A stretch of 18,087 bases of DNA from Goniomonas avonlea (Eukaryota > Cryptophyceae > Goniomonadida > Goniomonadaceae). A program made the position numbers and the translations under genes. The notes under the pieces were generated by a model. It did not search any database. It had not been told where the DNA came from and worked only from the letters and a program-made list of their open reading frames with translations. How positions within the stretch are numbered: position 1 is the first letter of the stretch; each line of letters begins with the position of its first letter. Shown one piece after another: positions 17,801 to 18,087 of this stretch. The stretch spans positions 1 to 18,087 of the forward strand of contig QUTJ01031768.1 of the NCBI GenBank assembly GCA_003573635.1, read 5' to 3'.

Positions 17801-17902
17801 TCCATCAACGCCAACGCTGTCACTGGACCCGGCCTCATCTCCCTCGTGGTGACCGACGCTGACGGCAAGCAGTTGCCATTGTCTGCCGAGGGCTCCAAGG
17901 AG
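11831..17902 (+). CDS. RPN2: Ribophorin II (oligosaccharyltransferase subunit RPN2/Swp1), 3' end outside window, at least 16 exons
   Basis: Exons: 11831-12094, 12142-12242, 12288-12375, 12430-12525, 12581-12768, 12818-12875, 12951-13052, 13258-13425, 13690-13827, 14077-14487 (3' end uncertain), 14763-14921, 15595-15675, 15870-16076, 17035-17148, 17422-17619, 17780-17902. That is about 832 aa so far. Residues 1-18 are a signal peptide (RRVALIVLATIALVAAS), which decides the start. Residues 20-350 are alpha/alpha-toroid repeats of prenyltransferase type (TQDGGFRI, SDGGYGKK, SQDGGIFAD). After residue 356 come beta-sandwich modules, starting ILTVTTFNSIPHAGLEVDVE; exon 15 DISFRFGIKDVTTGKRVG matches a late RPN2 segment. 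RPN2 acts in the ER membrane in N-glycosylation. The C-terminal membrane segments are not in the window. Introns 1-8 are 45-264 nt; later ones reach 958 nt and carry the repeated snoRNA-like element. Confidence 0.75.
13950..14019 (+). ncRNA. C/D-box snoRNA-like element, copy 1 (intron 9)
   Basis: Terminal stem CGCC/GGCG (13950-13953 with 14016-14019), C box GTGATTA at 13955-13961, C' box ATGATGT, D box CTGA at 14012-14015. Both guide stretches are identical to the other copies. The stem differs from the others yet stays paired: the second pair is C-G here and T-A elsewhere. The outermost two pairs of the other copies are lost. The element continues the open frame of the next exon, but a better acceptor at 14076 places it in the intron. 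Confidence 0.55.
14664..14737 (+). ncRNA. C/D-box snoRNA-like element, copy 2 (intron 10)
   Basis: Full 74-nt copy. Stem AGCGTC/GACGCT, C box GTGATTA at 14671, guide CAAAAACTCATGTCCA, D' TTGA, C' GTGATGT, second guide ending GAGC, D box CTGA at 14728-14731. The C box has T where the consensus RTGATGA has G at position 6. Confidence 0.6.
14963..14996 (+). ncRNA. Truncated snoRNA-like copy 3, 3' half only (intron 11)
   Basis: The sequence begins exactly at the C' box (GTGATGT) and keeps the second guide, the D box and GACGCT. The 5' half is missing, so no terminal stem can form. Probably a dead fragment. Confidence 0.6.
15103..15183 (+). ncRNA. Rearranged snoRNA-like copy 4 with internal palindrome (intron 11)
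   Basis: The stem AGCGTC/GACGCT, C box, second guide and D box are intact. The first guide and D' region are replaced by a perfect 16-bp inverted repeat (15126-15141 with 15146-15161) around a 4-nt loop. This leaves a consensus C' box, GTGATGA, at 15151. It may be non-functional or keep only the second guide. Confidence 0.55.
15309..15382 (+). ncRNA. C/D-box snoRNA-like element, copy 5 (intron 11)
   Basis: Full 74-nt copy with intact stem, C, D', C' and D boxes. One change (GATCACCC for GATTACCC) falls in the D'-C' spacer. Its flanks on both sides resemble those of copy 9 in intron 13. Confidence 0.6.
16179..16252 (+). ncRNA. C/D-box snoRNA-like element, copy 6 (intron 13)
   Basis: Full 74-nt copy with one undetermined base (N at 16233) in the second guide. 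First member of a 145-bp tandem array. Confidence 0.6.
16324..16397 (+). ncRNA. C/D-box snoRNA-like element, copy 7 (intron 13)
   Basis: Full 74-nt copy starting exactly 145 nt after copy 6, same sequence in all boxes and guides. Second member of the tandem array. Confidence 0.6.
16469..16542 (+). ncRNA. C/D-box snoRNA-like element, copy 8 (intron 13)
   Basis: Full 74-nt copy starting exactly 145 nt after copy 7. Downstream, its flank switches to a sequence shared with the region after copy 4. Confidence 0.6.
16692..16750 (+). ncRNA. Decayed snoRNA-like copy (intron 13)
   Basis: Recognisable from GCGTC.GTGATCACA, TTCATGTGCATTGATT and a final GAGACTGA, but the C' region is deleted and the 3' stem strand is gone. 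Probably an old, inactive relative. Confidence 0.5.
16840..16913 (+). ncRNA. C/D-box snoRNA-like element, copy 9 (intron 13)
   Basis: Full-length copy with intact stem and D box. The C box is changed to GTGGTTA, which removes an A expected to form a sheared G-A pair of the kink-turn. The second guide ends GCGC instead of GAGA. It may be inactive. Confidence 0.5.
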
Positions 17903-18087
17903 GTGCGTTACCCCGCCCCCTCTCTCTCTCTCGTGATCGCCTGTCCCCTCCTTCCGTAGGATCTGTCTTACGCGCTCCTAGTGAAAAAATTCTTGCCCTG
18001 ACTCCAGCGGCGGCACCCTCTTGGGCTGTCAGCCTCCAAAATGCAGGGTAGATAGCTGGCGGCTTGTTTGAGGCAGTGCGACACCCA
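17903..18087 (+). other. RPN2 continuation, exon structure unresolved
   Basis: A donor GTGCGT follows the last confident exon at 17903. A possible acceptor CCGTAG ends at 17959, giving a frame DLSYALLVKKFLP that stops at TGA. This does not look like the C-terminal membrane segment of RPN2, so either a further donor (GTGAAA at 17981) or a later acceptor is used, or the gene model breaks here. The window ends before this can be resolved. Confidence 0.3.

Overview
The window is nuclear DNA from a eukaryote with compact, intron-rich genes. Short GT-AG introns (down to 41 nt), split reading frames, signal-peptide and SNARE proteins, SR-type splicing factors and a cilium protein all say so. The CFAP161 orthologue means the organism, or a recent ancestor, builds a motile flagellum. 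I would call it a flagellated protist of moderately high GC and go no further. Isolated N bases (6610, 6657, 6898, 7293, 16233) point to a draft assembly.

Layout, left to right. 310-2181 (+): C-terminal part of a PUL-domain protein with repeat-rich introns. 2795-3882 (-): a complete six-exon Qa-SNARE (syntaxin). 4089-5325 (+): a complete six-exon CFAP161, head-to-head with the syntaxin. 5746-6351 (-): a single-exon lysine-rich RRM protein. 7212-7848: two opposite copies of one non-autonomous Helentron/Helitron2-like element, one inserted in the other. 7934-8944 (+): a six-exon SR protein with RS domains on both sides of one RRM. 9252-10197 (-): an HTATIP2/FMP52-like Rossmann protein, head-to-head with 10318-10916 (+), a microsomal glutathione S-transferase 3-type MAPEG protein. 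11831 to beyond 17902 (+): ribophorin II (RPN2), a subunit of the ER oligosaccharyltransferase, in at least 16 exons. All exon coordinates were derived by hand from splice signals, reading frame and family similarity; most genes join in frame throughout.

The most interesting signal lies in the RPN2 introns. A ~74-nt sequence occurs eight times near full length, plus one truncated and one decayed copy, always on the sense strand and always inside introns. Its layout fits a C/D-box snoRNA: a 6-bp terminal stem, a C box (one mismatch), a 16-nt guide, D', C', a 17-nt guide, and a perfect D box touching the stem. One copy shows a compensatory base-pair change in the stem. I could not assign a target. 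The array has grown by local tandem duplication (145-bp period) and by copying between introns.

The genes do not form one pathway. They are housekeeping functions: membrane fusion, N-glycosylation, splicing, detoxification, cilium. Two divergent pairs have start codons only 120 and 206 nt apart and probably share promoters.
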